From contig JACPIY010000078.1 in the NCBI GenBank assembly GCA_016187835.1, forward strand, positions 1 through 43,792: a DNA stretch of 43,792 nucleotides, given 5' to 3'. Below the pieces are notes generated by a model. The model saw nothing but the letters and a program-made list of their open reading frames with translations, was not told where the DNA came from and made no database searches. Below, piece by piece: positions 1-9,640 of the stretch (position 1 is its first letter; the number at the start of each line of letters is the position of its first letter). A program made the translations under genes and the position numbers. This DNA comes from Deltaproteobacteria bacterium (GTDB taxonomy: Bacteria > Desulfobacterota_D > UBA1144 > Nemesobacterales > CSP1-2).

Positions 1-202
<202 letters not shown>

Positions 203-216
203 CTAAAAATTTTTTG

Positions 217-504
217 TTATTCTAGTACAGCTAAAACCTCGTTTTCGTCGAGAATTAAATAATCCTCACCATCGAGTTTAATCTCCGTACCTCCATATTT
301 ACTGAAAAGTATTTTATCTCCCTTCTTTACTTCCAAAGGAACGACCTTCCCCCCGTCGAGAATTCGACCATTGCCTACGGCAACTACCTCTCCTTCCTGT
401 GGTTTTTCCTTGACCGTATCGGGAATAACGATTCCGCCCTTTGTCATTCTGGGAGCATCTATTCTTTTCACTAAAATCTTGTCATGAAGTGGTCTTACAT
501 TCAT
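217..504 (-). CDS. groES: Co-chaperonin GroES
   Basis: Hsp10 lid of the GroEL folding chamber, 95 residues, the normal family length. The N-terminal [14 protein letters not shown] strand is present, followed by the mobile loop region near residues 17-33 ([17 protein letters not shown]) that contacts GroEL, and the C-terminal [14 protein letters not shown] strand. A strong AGGAGG ribosome site precedes the ATG. It is the first gene of the groES-groEL operon. A sigma70-type promoter and a CIRCE operator lie immediately upstream, so HrcA repression released by heat or misfolded protein is expected. Confidence 0.98.
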   Translation of the reverse strand: MNVRPLHDKILVKRIDAPRMTKGGIVIPDTVKEKPQEGEVVAVGNGRILDGGKVVPLEVKKGDKILFSKYGGTEIKLDGEDYLILDENEVLAVLE

Positions 505-540
505 GGGTTATACCTCCTAGGTTGAAATTTGGGAATTTGA

Positions 541-567
541 TTAGCACTCTTTAGCTTAGAGTGCCAA
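541..567 (-). promoter_or_regulatory. CIRCE operator (HrcA binding site)
   Basis: The inverted repeat TTAGCACTC, nine bases, GAGTGCCAA matches the CIRCE consensus TTAGCACTC-N9-GAGTGCTAA at 17 of 18 arm positions. It sits just downstream of the -10 box and 37 bases before the groES start, the classical location for HrcA repression. The hrcA gene is not in the window. Confidence 0.95.
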
Positions 568-571
568 AAAT

Positions 572-600
572 AACATATGCACTTAAATTCAAACTGTCAA
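572..600 (-). promoter_or_regulatory. Sigma70-type promoter of groESL
   Basis: On the minus strand there is TTGACA (600-595), a 17-base spacer, and TATGTT (577-572). The transcription start would fall at the edge of the CIRCE element, so HrcA binding would block initiation. Confidence 0.85.
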
Positions 601-619
601 GTGGCAAAAAGGGGGATAT

Positions 620-1042
620 TTAAAAATCCACATCAAAAGCGTTTTGTATAATTCTAGTCTTTTTAGTTTTAAGATCAACTGAAACTACATCAAAACGCAT
701 GTCCCGTGATTTAATTTTTTTCTGTTCTAAGTAAATAACGGCTACCGTCAAAAGCTTTTTCTGCTTCCACTTTCTTACCGCTTCTTCTGGAAGTCCAAAT
801 TTTTCGGAGGAACGAGCTTTTACCTCTATAAAACAAAGGATACCTTTCTCCTCCGCTATTATATCAATCTCCCCCTGCCTGCACCTGAAGTTTTTCTCTA
901 TTATGCGGTATCCTTCTTCTTCCAGGGCTTTACAGGCAATCTCTTCACCTTTTTGTCCGAGACTATTTTTAGGTACCATAAGAGGTATCGAATTTTGCCT
1001 TCTATGAAAAATCAGTGCGAGTAAAGACTTAAAAAATCCCAA
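620..1042 (-). CDS. yraN: YraN-family (UPF0102) nuclease-fold protein
   Basis: Small protein of the YraN/UPF0102 family, which has an endonuclease-like fold; its physiological role is not established. The nuclease core is visible as NFRCRQGEIDIIAEEKG followed by FIEVKARSS, carrying the conserved E-x-D and E-V-K residues, preceded by the GxxGEE-A helix. The listed start is a TTG at 1042 with AGAAGG six bases upstream, 20 bases after the mutS stop, which suggests translational coupling. An ATG at 979 would give 119 residues, closer to the usual family length, but has a poor ribosome site. It follows mutS in the same direction. Confidence 0.85.
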   Translation of the reverse strand: MGFFKSLLALIFHRRQNSIPLMVPKNSLGQKGEEIACKALEEEGYRIIEKNFRCRQGEIDIIAEEKGILCFIEVKARSSEKFGLPEEAVRKWKQKKLLTVAVIYLEQKKIKSRDMRFDVVSVDLKTKKTRIIQNAFDVDF

Positions 1043-1061
1043 TTTGACCTTCTATTCTGGC

Positions 1062-3564
1062 CTAGCTCTTCTGTAACTTTTCTTTGATCTCCATGAGTTT
1101 TGAGAGTGCCTGAAGGGGACTCATAGATTGAGGATCAAGCCCTTTAATTTCTTCTAAGATTTCGTTTTCTTTTAGTTCCTCCCTTTCTTCTGCCTTCTCA
1201 AAAAGACCAAGCTGACCTCCGCGAATTGAGCCTCCGAGCTTAGACTGAGTTTTCTCAAGGTTTGTAAGAACCCTTTGTGCCACTTTAAGAACCTTTTCCG
1301 GAACACCGGCTAGTTTCGCTACCTGAATTCCGTAACTATGGCTTGCAGCACCCGGAATAAACTTCCTGAGAAACACAATTTTTTCTCCGTCTTCTTTTAC
1401 GAAGACATTATAGTTCTTTACCCTTCTTTTAGAAATGGCAAGCTGGGCAAGCTCATGGTAGTGGGTGGCAAAAAGAGTCCTGCATCCCAAGTCGTGCAAA
1501 AACTCAGCCACAGCCCAGGCAATACTCATCCCGTCAAACGTGCTAGTACCTCTCCCTATTTCATCGAGGATAACTACGCTTCTCGAGGTAGCATGTCTTA
1601 TTATATAAGCCGTCTCCACCATCTCGACCATAAAGGTTGACTGACCCCTTGCCAGGTTATCGGAAGCTCCGACTCGGGTAAAAATCTTATCAACAATTCC
1701 TATTCTTGCCTCTTTAGCAGGTACAAAGCTTCCCATCTGAGCCATAAGCACAATCAGTGCGACTTGTCGTATTAGGGTTGACTTCCCTGCCATATTGGGG
1801 CCAGTGATTATGAGAAATTGATTTTCCTCTAAATCCAGTTTTACATCGTTGGGCACGAATCTCTCTCCTAGGTCCATCCTTTCTACAACGGGATGCCGGC
1901 TCTCTTTAAAGTCTATGATTCCAGAATCGCTGATTTGAGGTTTAATATAGTTATATTTATCGGCGACTTCAGAAAGCGAAGAAAGGACATCGAGCCCAGA
2001 AATTAGTGAAGCGGTGCGTCTTACTCTTTCGGATTCCTTCGCCACCCTTTTTCTTATATCTTCAAAAAGCTCCCTTTCAATCTCCAAAATCCTGTCTTCA
2101 GCCCCCAGAATCTTTTCCTCATATTCCTTTAGTTGAGGGGTAATAAACCTCTCTGCATTTATCAGAGTTTGTTTTCTAACATATGTCTCTGGAACCAGAT
2201 GAAGGTTTGGTTTTGTGACCTCAATGTAGTAGCCAAATACCCTGTTATATCCTACTTTAAGCGAGTTGATTCGGGTGGATTCTTTTTCCTTAGCCTCAAG
2301 CTCCGCTATCCATTTTTTGCCATCGCGTTTTATGAGCCTGAGTTCATCAAGCTCCATACTAAAACCGTCCATAATTATCCCTCCCTCACGGGAAGAAAGA
2401 GGAGGCTCTTCAACCAACGCTTTCTTTAGGAGTTCCCTTAGATCGTTCAAATCATCGAGCTCCCGGTTAATTTCGAGAAGAAGTGGCACAAAAAATTCCT
2501 TTAAAAGCCCCTTCGCTTATTTCCTTAAGGGCAGTCCTCAGTTTTTTTCTGAGACCCGGTTTGCCCTTAAGCTCCTCTACAGCATCCAATCTTTCTTCGA
2601 TTTTCCGTAAATCAACAAGTGGATAATTGATCCATTGTTTAAGCAGCCTTCCACCCATTGCAGTAAACGTTTCATCGAGAACCGAAAGAAGAGACCCGCT
2701 TTTTGATTCCCCTCGAATGGTTCTTAGAAGCTCAAGGTTTCTTTTTGTAGATTCATCAATTAGAAGATATTCGGCAATCTCATAGTAGGTGGGAGCATCC
2801 AATGGAGGCATATCATCAATCTGCGTTTCCTTGAGATAGTGAACCACGGCACCACAGGCAATGACTGATGCTGGATGATCCTCAAGTCCAAAAGCCTCCA
2901 GCGTTTGTGAGGATAGCATCTCCTTTAGAATCTCTTTTGCTTTATCCAGCTCCCAAATCCATGAATCAAGCGTTGTAATGAGCGGATTCCAGGTACGCGA
3001 GAAAAAAGAAACTAGCTCTTCGTTTTGATGAAACTCGTTGGGAAGAAGAACCTCCTTTGGCTCTAGGTTGGATAGCTCTCCGGTTAGATCATCAAGGGTG
3101 GAAAAGGAAGTTGTTTTGAAGTGTCCGGTAGAAATATCAGTATAAGCGAGCCCATAATTTCTTCCATCAAAATAAAGACCCGCTAGGAAGTTATTGGACT
3201 TGGAATCAAGTTTCTCGGAGTCAAGTATTACTCCTGGCGTAAGTACTTTTATGACCTTTCTCTCTACAATACCCTTTGCAAGCTTTGGGTCTTCCACCTG
3301 CTCACATATTGCGACTTTGTGTCCGTGCTCAAGGAGTTTTGCCACGTATGGTTCCACGCTATGGTGCGGAACACCACATAGGGGGACTGAGTTTTTTTCG
3401 GTTTTGTTTCTTGAGGTAAGAGCAATGCCGAGTATTTTCGATGCAATTTTAGCATCTTCAAAAAACATCTCATAGAAATCGCCGAGACGAAAAAAAAGTA
3501 TCGTATCGGGATACTCCTTTTTTATTTTGATATACTGCTTGATCATGGGAGTTTCAATAGACAT
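1062..3564 (-). pseudogene. mutS: DNA mismatch repair protein MutS, disrupted by an internal deletion and frame change
   Basis: MutS recognises mismatches and starts repair with MutL. The N-terminal half (3564 to about 2520) has the mismatch-reading GDFYEMFF motif and the connector and lever start. The C-terminal half (about 2520 to 1062) has the clamp, Walker A GPNMAGKS, Walker B DEIGRGTSTFDG, the THYHEL switch and the C-terminal helices. The halves lie in different frames. Between ALKEIS and VPLLLEINRELDD the usual lever segment (about 35-40 residues, the DLER...RDL stretch of homologues) is missing, so this is a deletion, not a simple one-base slip. A GTG at 2489 could restart the C-terminal half, but it would lack mismatch recognition. 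As read, no functional MutS is made. An assembly error is the main alternative. Confidence 0.9.
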
Positions 3565-3620
3565 GCTGAGAAAGATTATATCAACTCAATTGAGACTACT
3601 CAAACGATAAGTCACTAATT

Positions 3621-3648
3621 GTAGGGGCAGACCTCCTGTGTCTGCCTA
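3621..3648. repeat. Palindromic intergenic repeat, GTAGGGGCAGAC family
   Basis: GTAGGGGCAGAC, a short loop, and GTCTGCC form a hairpin with a 7-bp perfect stem. A second, less perfect copy lies at 9544-9571. Non-coding, in the 343-base gap between mutS and the cobalamin adenosyltransferase. Confidence 0.7.
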
Positions 3649-3666
3649 GATTTTTTAGTCCTCCCC

Positions 3667-3769
3667 GCAACTTCATCGCGGCTAGAAGTTGCTTCTACAA
3701 TGAGTGTGATTTCATCCCCGTAGAGCACCATCTTGGTGCGACTAAATCGCGGCTGGAAACCGCTCCTAC
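3667..3769. repeat. REP-like doublet (52-bp family), copy A, plus a partial unit
   Basis: Positions 3720-3769, read on the minus strand, start GTAGGAGCGG, contain two adjacent hairpins (the GCGG...CCGC arm and the GCACCA...TGGTGC arm) and end GCTCTAC. The same element occurs at 4522-4573 and 17900-17951. The preceding 3667-3699 carries a half-unit with an inverted GCAACTTC/GAAGTTGC arm. The rest of this intergenic gap holds no gene I can support. Confidence 0.75.
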
Positions 3770-3907
3770 GCTCATATGAAATTGTGATGTATGAGCATAA
3801 TACCCGATGCAATTCTCATGGATGGAAGTGGTGATAGGCGGGATTTTCCAATCCCGCTCTAAAAATAGCAATTTGAGCAACTCCCACCGTTCGGTTAGAA
3901 TTTCAAC

Positions 3908-4465
3908 ATGGCAAAAAAACGGATAACGAAGGTCTATACGAAAACCGGAGATAAAGGATTAACGTCGCTTGTCGGTGGCAAGAGAGTCAGTAAATCCTCA
4001 GCCCGTGTAGAGGCTTATGGAGATGTAGATGAGCTCAATTCGGTTCTTGGAATCGTGCTGTCAGAAGTTAAGGATGATGAAATAAAAAGGATAATAAACG
4101 AAATTCAAAATGACCTTTTCATAATAGGGGCTGATTTGGCAAGCCCACCTGAAATCCAGGTTCCCAGGATAAAGAAAGAGAGAATAGACGAGATTGAAAA
4201 GATCATAGATAAACTCCTTGAGGAGCTGGACCCGCTCAAAGAATTTATCCTCCCCAGCGGAAACGCAGGAGGACCTTACCTTCACCTCGCAAGAACTGTA
4301 TCCAGAAGGGCCGAAAGAAAAATAGTTAAGCTTATGGAGGAAGAACAGCCGAACGAAAATGTGCTTATATATATAAACCGTCTTTCAGACCTGCTTTTTG
4401 TAATGGCTAGAATAGAGAACAAGCGGGGGAATTTTGAAGAGACATACGTAAGGTTTGATAAATAA
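3908..4465 (+). CDS. ATP:cob(I)alamin adenosyltransferase, PduO/MMAB type
   Basis: Transfers the adenosyl group of ATP to cob(I)alamin to make coenzyme B12. At 185 residues it has the PduO-family length and all main motifs: the ATP-binding KVYTKTGDKGLTSL near the N terminus, VEAYGDVDELNS near residues 37-48, the SRRAER arginine helix and the C-terminal NRLSDLLFVMAR motif. It is flanked by palindromic repeats on both sides, so it is probably transcribed on its own. No B12-dependent enzyme lies in the window, so its client (for example a mutase, or ribonucleotide reductase class II) is unknown. Confidence 0.93.
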   Translation: MAKKRITKVYTKTGDKGLTSLVGGKRVSKSSARVEAYGDVDELNSVLGIVLSEVKDDEIKRIINEIQNDLFIIGADLASPPEIQVPRIKKERIDEIEKIIDKLLEELDPLKEFILPSGNAGGPYLHLARTVSRRAERKIVKLMEEEQPNENVLIYINRLSDLLFVMARIENKRGNFEETYVRFDK

Positions 4466-4474
4466 AAAATGATC

Positions 4475-4505
4475 AGCCACGAATCGACCCAAGTGAACAC
4501 GAATG
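4475..4505. repeat. Intergenic repeat of the AGCCACGAATCGACxC type
   Basis: AGCCACGAATCGACCC followed by AAGTGAACACGAATG resembles a short interspersed repeat seen between genes in many environmental bacteria. Only one copy lies in this window, so the assignment rests on recognition rather than on internal repetition. Confidence 0.45.
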
Positions 4506-4521
4506 AAAGATCAATGGCAAG

Positions 4522-4573
4522 GTAGGAGCGGCTTCCAGCCGCGATTTAGTCGCACCAGGGATAGTGCTCCTAC
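4522..4573. repeat. REP-like doublet (52-bp family), copy B
   Basis: Starts GTAGGAGCGGCTTCCAGC and ends GTGCTCCTAC. It contains a GCGGCTTCCAGCCGC hairpin and a second, weaker GCAC(CAGGGAT)AGTGC hairpin, enclosed by inverted GTAGGAGC/GCTCCTAC ends. Opposite in orientation to copies A and C. Confidence 0.8.
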
Positions 4574-4632
4574 AATGAACCCTTATAATTTGTTCCTGTA
4601 AATCGGTTTTAATTAGTGGCTAAGCAACTAAA

Positions 4633-5280
4633 ATGAAAAACATCGAATCTGAAGTTTATATCGTAAATCCAGACATTGAGGAGTATCTGAGAAACCTTAC
4701 TCCTGTTGAGGATGGAATCCTCAAGGAGATGGAAGAGTTGGGGAGAGAAAGGGATTTCCCTATAATCGGACCGCTTGTTGGAATACTTCTCTATCAGCTT
4801 GCAGTGATGATAGGAGCAAAAAAGATTTTCGAGATGGGCTCAGGGTTTGGTTACTCAGCTTACTGGTTTGCAAAAGCCATAGAAGGTGAAGGTCTGATCG
4901 TTTTTACGGACCTTTCAGAGAAAAACGCCCGATTGGCAAAGGGGTTCTTCAGAAGAGGAGGGGTTGAAAAGAAAATAAAAATTCATATTGGGGACTCAAT
5001 CAAGATTCTCGAACAAACCGAGGAAGAGTTTGACATCATTTTCAACGACATTGATAAAGAATACTACCCATTAGTTGTTGATAAAGCATACAAGAAGCTG
5101 AGGCGTGGCGGTCTATTTATAACGGACAACGTTCTCTGGTATGGAAGGGTTTTAACTGAAGATTTGTCTCCAAGCGTAAAAGGGGTTAAAGAATTTACCC
5201 GCCTTCTTCTGTCTGAAAAGGGGTTTCTCACGACTATAATTCCAATTCGGGATGGTATATCATTGAGTGTAAAATTGTAG
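4633..5280 (+). CDS. SAM-dependent O-methyltransferase, family 3 (CCoAOMT-like)
   Basis: Class I methyltransferase of the catechol/caffeoyl-CoA O-methyltransferase family; small-molecule substrate unknown. At 215 residues it has the family length. The SAM-binding glycine loop FEMGSGFGYSAYW lies near residues 62-74, the acidic end of strand 2 at FTDLSEKN, GDSIKIL follows, then the metal/active-site strand FDIIFNDIDKEYYP and GGLFITDNVLWYGRV. The metal-binding pattern of D-N residues looks intact. It sits between the cobalamin adenosyltransferase and glnD with 60 bases before glnD, so it could be cotranscribed with glnD. Confidence 0.88.
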   Translation: MKNIESEVYIVNPDIEEYLRNLTPVEDGILKEMEELGRERDFPIIGPLVGILLYQLAVMIGAKKIFEMGSGFGYSAYWFAKAIEGEGLIVFTDLSEKNARLAKGFFRRGGVEKKIKIHIGDSIKILEQTEEEFDIIFNDIDKEYYPLVVDKAYKKLRRGGLFITDNVLWYGRVLTEDLSPSVKGVKEFTRLLLSEKGFLTTIIPIRDGISLSVKL

Positions 5281-5340
5281 GGTAGAAACACGCTATGGCA
5301 TATCTCTAGAATAGCAGGCAATTACGAGGAAAGCAGAAAG

Positions 5341-7968
5341 ATGCAAAAGACAGCTACAATAGAAAGAGAAGAACTCAAAGAAAAGGTAAAAATCCACCTC
5401 GAAAAAAATCAAAAAGAACTAAAAACGCTTCATGACAGCAGAGTGATTCCGGGGCGAGCACTTGCTCAACAGAGATCAGAGGTCATTGATGGATTAATTA
5501 AACAATCCCTGACTCACCTTGGTTTTTCTAATTTTAAAAACGTCTCAATTGTTGCACTTGGAGGTTACGGGAGAGAAGAACTTTGTCCATACTCAGATAT
5601 AGATCTGCTTTTCCTTTATGAGCTAAAAAGCAAGTCTCTGGCTAAACATGCGGTCGAAAGCCTTCTCTATCTATTTTGGGATTTAAACCTAGATATTGGC
5701 CATTCTGTAAGAACAATTGATGAGTGCTTGGAACTTTCCCTCAGCGAAGACACAACAATTCTTACGTCGCTCCTCGATGGAAGATTTGTTCTTGGAGATA
5801 AAAAACTCTATGATGAGCTTGAAAAAAAACTATTTCGAGAGCTTCTTCCAAACGTTTCTTCAAAGTACATAGAGAGAAAGATCGAAGAGAATGAAAAAAG
5901 AAACGACAAATTTGGGAGATCCGTTTATCTGCTCGAACCTCACTTAAAAGAAGGGCAAGGAGGGCTCAGGGAAATCCACTGCGCCCTCTGGATAGCGCAG
6001 GCAAAATTTAAGGTAAAAAGCTTTCAAGAGCTTCTTCTTAAAGGCGTTTTACTCGAAAGAGAGCTTCGGGTATTTGAAAGGGAACTCGATTTTCTTCTTC
6101 AAATAAGATCCGAGCTTCACTATTTATCGGGAAGAAGAGAAGACCGATTGAGTTTCGATTTTCAGGAGAAAATCTCGAGTTTTCTGGGCTATAAAGATGC
6201 GGGCGAGCTTCGTGCTGTTGAGCGATTTATGAGAGTTTATTATCTTAGAGCAAACCTGATAATGGAATATTCAAAGAAACTCATTGAAAGATGTACTATT
6301 AAGCCAAGAACTATATTTCGCGCTCCGAAAACGATCTATTTAGACAATGGCTTCATAATCCAGGGAGGAATGCTTTCCGTATCAAGCCGAACCATCTTTA
6401 GCGAACGTCCTGGAAGCCTTATGAGGGCTTTTGAATATGCAGACAGATACGAAGTTAAGATGAGCAAGTATCTCGTTGACCTGATTCGCGATAATGTAAA
6501 TATAATTGACGAGAATACAAGAAGAAACCCGGAGCTAAACGCCTCTTTTCTCAGACTTCTAAAAGAAGGTGAAGAAGTAGCCAATGCACTTTTCGAGATG
6601 AATCGGCTTCGTCTTCTTGGTCGCTTCATTCCTGAATTTGGAAAGATAGTCTGCATGGTTCAGCACGATGCTTATCACGTCTACACTGTAGACGTACATT
6701 CAATCTTTATGGTAAAGGAAATTGAAAATCTCATAAATAACAAATACGAAAGAGAGCTTCCTCTTCTTACACAAACTGCAAAGGAAATTTCAAATCGCCA
6801 TGTTCTTTACCTTGCCTGTCTTTTTCACGATATGGGAAAGGGAGAGGGAAGAAATCATGCACATCGCGGAGCTGAAATGATTCCCAAGATCTCAGAGAGA
6901 ATAGGTCTTTCTCGAGAAGAAACAGAGCAGCTAGAGTTTATGGTAAAACATCATCTTATTATGCCTCACTTTTCACAAAGACGAGACATGCACGACGACA
7001 GCCTGATTATAAGGTTTTCAAAATCGGTAAAGACTCTGGAAACCCTGTCGCTACTCTACCTTCTTTCTTTCGCCGATATTAAATCTGTCGGGCCTGATGT
7101 ATGGACAAACTGGAAGGGCATGCTTCTCAATGAGCTTTATCTTAGGACTAGAAGCGTTTTGGACAAAGGAGAATTCAAGAGAGAAAAGCCCGAAGATAGA
7201 GCTAAGAGACTTATCCACGAGGTTATTCAAATAATTAAGAGCAAGTTTCCCGAAGATAGGATTAGAGAACATCTCGACAATATGCCTTACTCCTACTTTT
7301 TAGTGTTTTCTCCCCAAAAGATCGCCTATCATATGAAATTGATCGAGAAATTTAGAAAAGGAATAGGAATGGATGTAATTTTTCATCCCAACGAAGAATA
7401 CGATGAGTTCACATTCTGGGGATTTGATGAGGTAGGTATCTTCTCAAAGCTTTGTGGAGTAATTGCCGCAAGCGGAATAAATATTCTCGGAGCAAGAATT
7501 ATTACCAGAAATGACGGGAGAATATTAGATACTTTTTATGTAAACAGGCTAAGCAAATCCACATCCAAGGACAAGGAAATTTGGAACAAGTTATGGAACG
7601 CCCTTAATAGGGTTTTAGAAGGCCAAGTGGATGTGGAAGAGCTTGTGTCAAGGAGAAAGAAAAACAAACCGATTTATGAAAAAACTATTCCTAAAAATCC
7701 CACACGAATTGATATTGATAATGAATCATCTGATAGATCAACGGTTATAGACATTTATACCCATGACAGAATCGGACTTCTCTACGATATTACCAAAACA
7801 CTCGCTAACCTCGGGCTTTCCGTAGATTACGCAAAGATTTCTACAAAGGTAGACCAGGTAGCAGACGTTTTTTATGTGAGTGAAGTAGACGGAAACAAAG
7901 TGCTTGCCCCTGAGAAACTGGAAAACATTAAAAGCGCATTATTTAGGGCAATAGACGTTGATGAGTAA
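5341..7968 (+). CDS. glnD: Bifunctional PII uridylyltransferase / uridylyl-removing enzyme GlnD
   Basis: Glutamine sensor that uridylylates and deuridylylates PII proteins to set nitrogen assimilation. It has 875 residues, full length for the family. In order: the nucleotidyltransferase motif LGGYGREELCPYSDIDLLF near residues 73-91 with D86 and D88 as metal ligands, the GlnD helical linker with EGQGGLREIH, the HD domain with LACLFHDMGKG near residue 495 and HxxxH-type histidines, and two ACT domains (about 690-770 and 800-870) for glutamine sensing. An AGGAAAG ribosome site precedes the ATG. This 2.6-kb frame is intact although the next genes are all broken, which argues that base-calling quality is not uniformly poor. 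Confidence 0.97.
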   Translation: MQKTATIEREELKEKVKIHLEKNQKELKTLHDSRVIPGRALAQQRSEVIDGLIKQSLTHLGFSNFKNVSIVALGGYGREELCPYSDIDLLFLYELKSKSLAKHAVESLLYLFWDLNLDIGHSVRTIDECLELSLSEDTTILTSLLDGRFVLGDKKLYDELEKKLFRELLPNVSSKYIERKIEENEKRNDKFGRSVYLLEPHLKEGQGGLREIHCALWIAQAKFKVKSFQELLLKGVLLERELRVFERELDFLLQIRSELHYLSGRREDRLSFDFQEKISSFLGYKDAGELRAVERFMRVYYLRANLIMEYSKKLIERCTIKPRTIFRAPKTIYLDNGFIIQGGMLSVSSRTIFSERPGSLMRAFEYADRYEVKMSKYLVDLIRDNVNIIDENTRRNPELNASFLRLLKEGEEVANALFEMNRLRLLGRFIPEFGKIVCMVQHDAYHVYTVDVHSIFMVKEIENLINNKYERELPLLTQTAKEISNRHVLYLACLFHDMGKGEGRNHAHRGAEMIPKISERIGLSREETEQLEFMVKHHLIMPHFSQRRDMHDDSLIIRFSKSVKTLETLSLLYLLSFADIKSVGPDVWTNWKGMLLNELYLRTRSVLDKGEFKREKPEDRAKRLIHEVIQIIKSKFPEDRIREHLDNMPYSYFLVFSPQKIAYHMKLIEKFRKGIGMDVIFHPNEEYDEFTFWGFDEVGIFSKLCGVIAASGINILGARIITRNDGRILDTFYVNRLSKSTSKDKEIWNKLWNALNRVLEGQVDVEELVSRRKKNKPIYEKTIPKNPTRIDIDNESSDRSTVIDIYTHDRIGLLYDITKTLANLGLSVDYAKISTKVDQVADVFYVSEVDGNKVLAPEKLENIKSALFRAIDVDE

Positions 7969-7981
7969 ACCATAATGTTTT

Positions 7982-8615
7982 TTACAAGCTTTGGCGTCTA
8001 AGTTTTCTTCCATACACCATGAGCTGATACCTGCTTTGAAGACCCAGTTTCATAAATATACTGGTTAAGTGGGACTTGACGGTTCCTTCCGTTATTGAAA
8101 GCTTCTTTGCTATTTCCTTGTTTCTGAAACCACTTATAATTAATTCTACTACTTTTGCTTCCATTATAGTTAGCCTACCATTTTTGTTATGCTCGTGCCC
8201 TGTCTCTTTAGCTATATTAGATTTGCTTGAATTTCTTATGAGTTCTATTAGTTGAGCGGAATTGGTTTCCTTTGTCAGACATATAATATTAAAAGATTTT
8301 TTTTCACCTTCTATATCGCCAAATAGGATAACCCTGATACCTGGACTTTTTTTTGGTTATTAAAATTAAAAGCTACTTGATATTAATCTTTATTGTTCTA
8401 TTGTCAAGAAATAAAAAATCGGGCTTTGTCTCAATAAGGTGTCTCTCAACCTCTTTAACGTTTGAAGCCTCGGATAATATTGTTATGCAATTCTCATCCC
8501 TTAGAATATTACGTATTCCCTCTAAAAAGAACCCCGACCCAGAAGCCAAGGCTATTTGAATAGTTCTATTCGACTTCAGGGACTGTAAGCTCATAACCCG
8601 GTTACTCGTTTCCAT
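7982..8615 (-). pseudogene. NarL/LuxR-type response regulator with in-frame TAG and a frameshift
   Basis: Receiver start (TIQIALASGSGFFLEGIRNIL ... PDFLFLDN) at 8615-8376, LuxR-type HTH (VVELIISGFRNKEIAKKL, TEGTVKSHL) at 8164-7982. Between them an in-frame TAG lies at 8375-8373 and an A8 run (8354-8347) is one base too long. Removing one A reopens the frame, and the repaired gene has 211 codons. The receiver lacks the conserved acidic pair after strand 1 (ALASGS instead of a DD motif), so it may never have been classically phosphorylated. Its ATG overlaps the stop of the receiver gene upstream (repaired frame). As read, only fragments can be made. Confidence 0.85.
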
Positions 8616-8993
8616 TTATCACCTTACTTAGCATTTCGCCTAACTCCTGAATCATGTATGGCTTAGGAAGAGCCGCTTTAAAACCGTAATTTTCATAATC
8701 ACACACTACAGAATCATTGGAATAACCGCTGGAAACTATTGCTTTAACCCGGGGTCTATCTCCAGCAGTTTTTTGATCATCTCCTTACCTCCCATTCCTA
8801 GAGGCACTTCTAAATCCATTATTACGGCATCAAATGTTTTGCCGCTCTCTTTGACTCTCTTGTAAAAATCTATTGCCTCATTACCCTCTCTTGCAGTCTC
8901 AACCTCATATCCAATATTGGTTAACACCTCTCTTATAAGTTCCCTTATCATTTCCTCATCGTCCATCACAAGTATTCTCGCCCTAATGTTCAA
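8602..8993 (-). pseudogene. Single-domain response regulator receiver, frameshifted
   Basis: CheY-like receiver: acidic pocket MDDEE, phosphoacceptor in VIMDLEVP, then after the shift the IVSSGYSND strand and the LPKPY lysine motif. Start is a TTG at 8993 with GGAGG eight bases upstream. The frame breaks at 8748-8754, where a C4G3 run is one base short (DPGLKQ-stop instead of DP-R/G-VKAIVSSGY). Adding one base gives exactly 131 codons ending NGNE. It would be encoded between a histidine kinase remnant upstream and a NarL regulator overlapping downstream, a normal phosphorelay gene order. Confidence 0.85.
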
Positions 8994-8996
8994 GAC

Positions 8997-9179
8997 TTAT
9001 TCCTCCAAGTCTCTATTTTTCCCTTCTATTCCTTCGTCCATAGATGCAAGAAGATATACAGTAAACTTTTTTCCTACACCCAACTCCGATCCTACATGCT
9101 GGTGATCAGTTTCGGACACTTCCAATTCCAGACAATCTCTGTCCCATTTCCATAGGTTTTTATAGGTTCTTCCTTTGTT
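8997..9179 (-). pseudogene. C-terminal remnant of a histidine kinase
   Basis: An open stretch of about 60 codons ends GSELGVGKKFTVYLLAS plus an acidic tail and TAA. This matches the last strands of an HATPase domain (typical ESELGVGTxFTIYLP). Upstream of about 9100 the translation is not recognisable and a TAA closes the frame at 9180-9182; the H-box and N-box of a kinase are absent. Its stop lies four bases before the TTG of the receiver gene, consistent with a former kinase-receiver operon. No start codon is apparent. Confidence 0.45.
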
Positions 9180-9257
9180 TTAATCCGCGTTTCTCATATT
9201 GTGTTTTGAAGCTTATCAACAACTCCATTTCGTCTTTCCGATAGTGAATAAACAATA

Positions 9258-9284
9258 GGGGCAATTAACAAAGCTAATTGCCCC
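9258..9284. repeat. Hairpin repeat GGGGCAATTA / TAATTGCCCC
   Basis: A perfect 10-bp inverted repeat with a 7-base loop, preceded by ATA. It looks like a variant of the GTAGGGGC palindrome family. Region 9180-9640 contains this, the next repeat and no gene I can support. Confidence 0.6.
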
Positions 9285-9543
9285 GACCCTAATGGAACCC
9301 ATCCCCCACAACCTTTTCTTTCAGATGATCTAACTCCCCAATTGAATCATGTAAAAGGAAAACCCTCTTCTTTATTTGTGATTACTAATCTAAACCTCTT
9401 GTAAATGAAATTATATAAGCCCTTGGAACTATTTTAGGCTTAGAAATTTTCTACGACTTTGGTATTAGGCCTTTTTTAAGAACTTAGTGTTAAATATTGT
9501 GGGTTCGGACATAATTTTCGAGGACAGGAAAATTTCATTTGTT

Positions 9544-9571
9544 GTAGGGGCAGACCCCCTGTGTGTCTACA
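9544..9571. repeat. Palindromic repeat, GTAGGGGCAGAC family, second copy
   Basis: GTAGGGGCAGACCCCCTGTG followed by TGTCTACAC; same left arm as 3621-3648 with a degraded right arm. Confidence 0.55.
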
Positions 9572-9640
9572 CTCACAACCGCTACAATAAAGGGCTATCA
9601 TGTGGAATTGCCTCTACAAAATAACGGACAAGAACAGCCA

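Noticed and set aside
1338-1640. ORFs antisense to mutS and other large genes
   Set aside because: Translations have no family resemblance and simply mirror conserved codons of the opposite strand.
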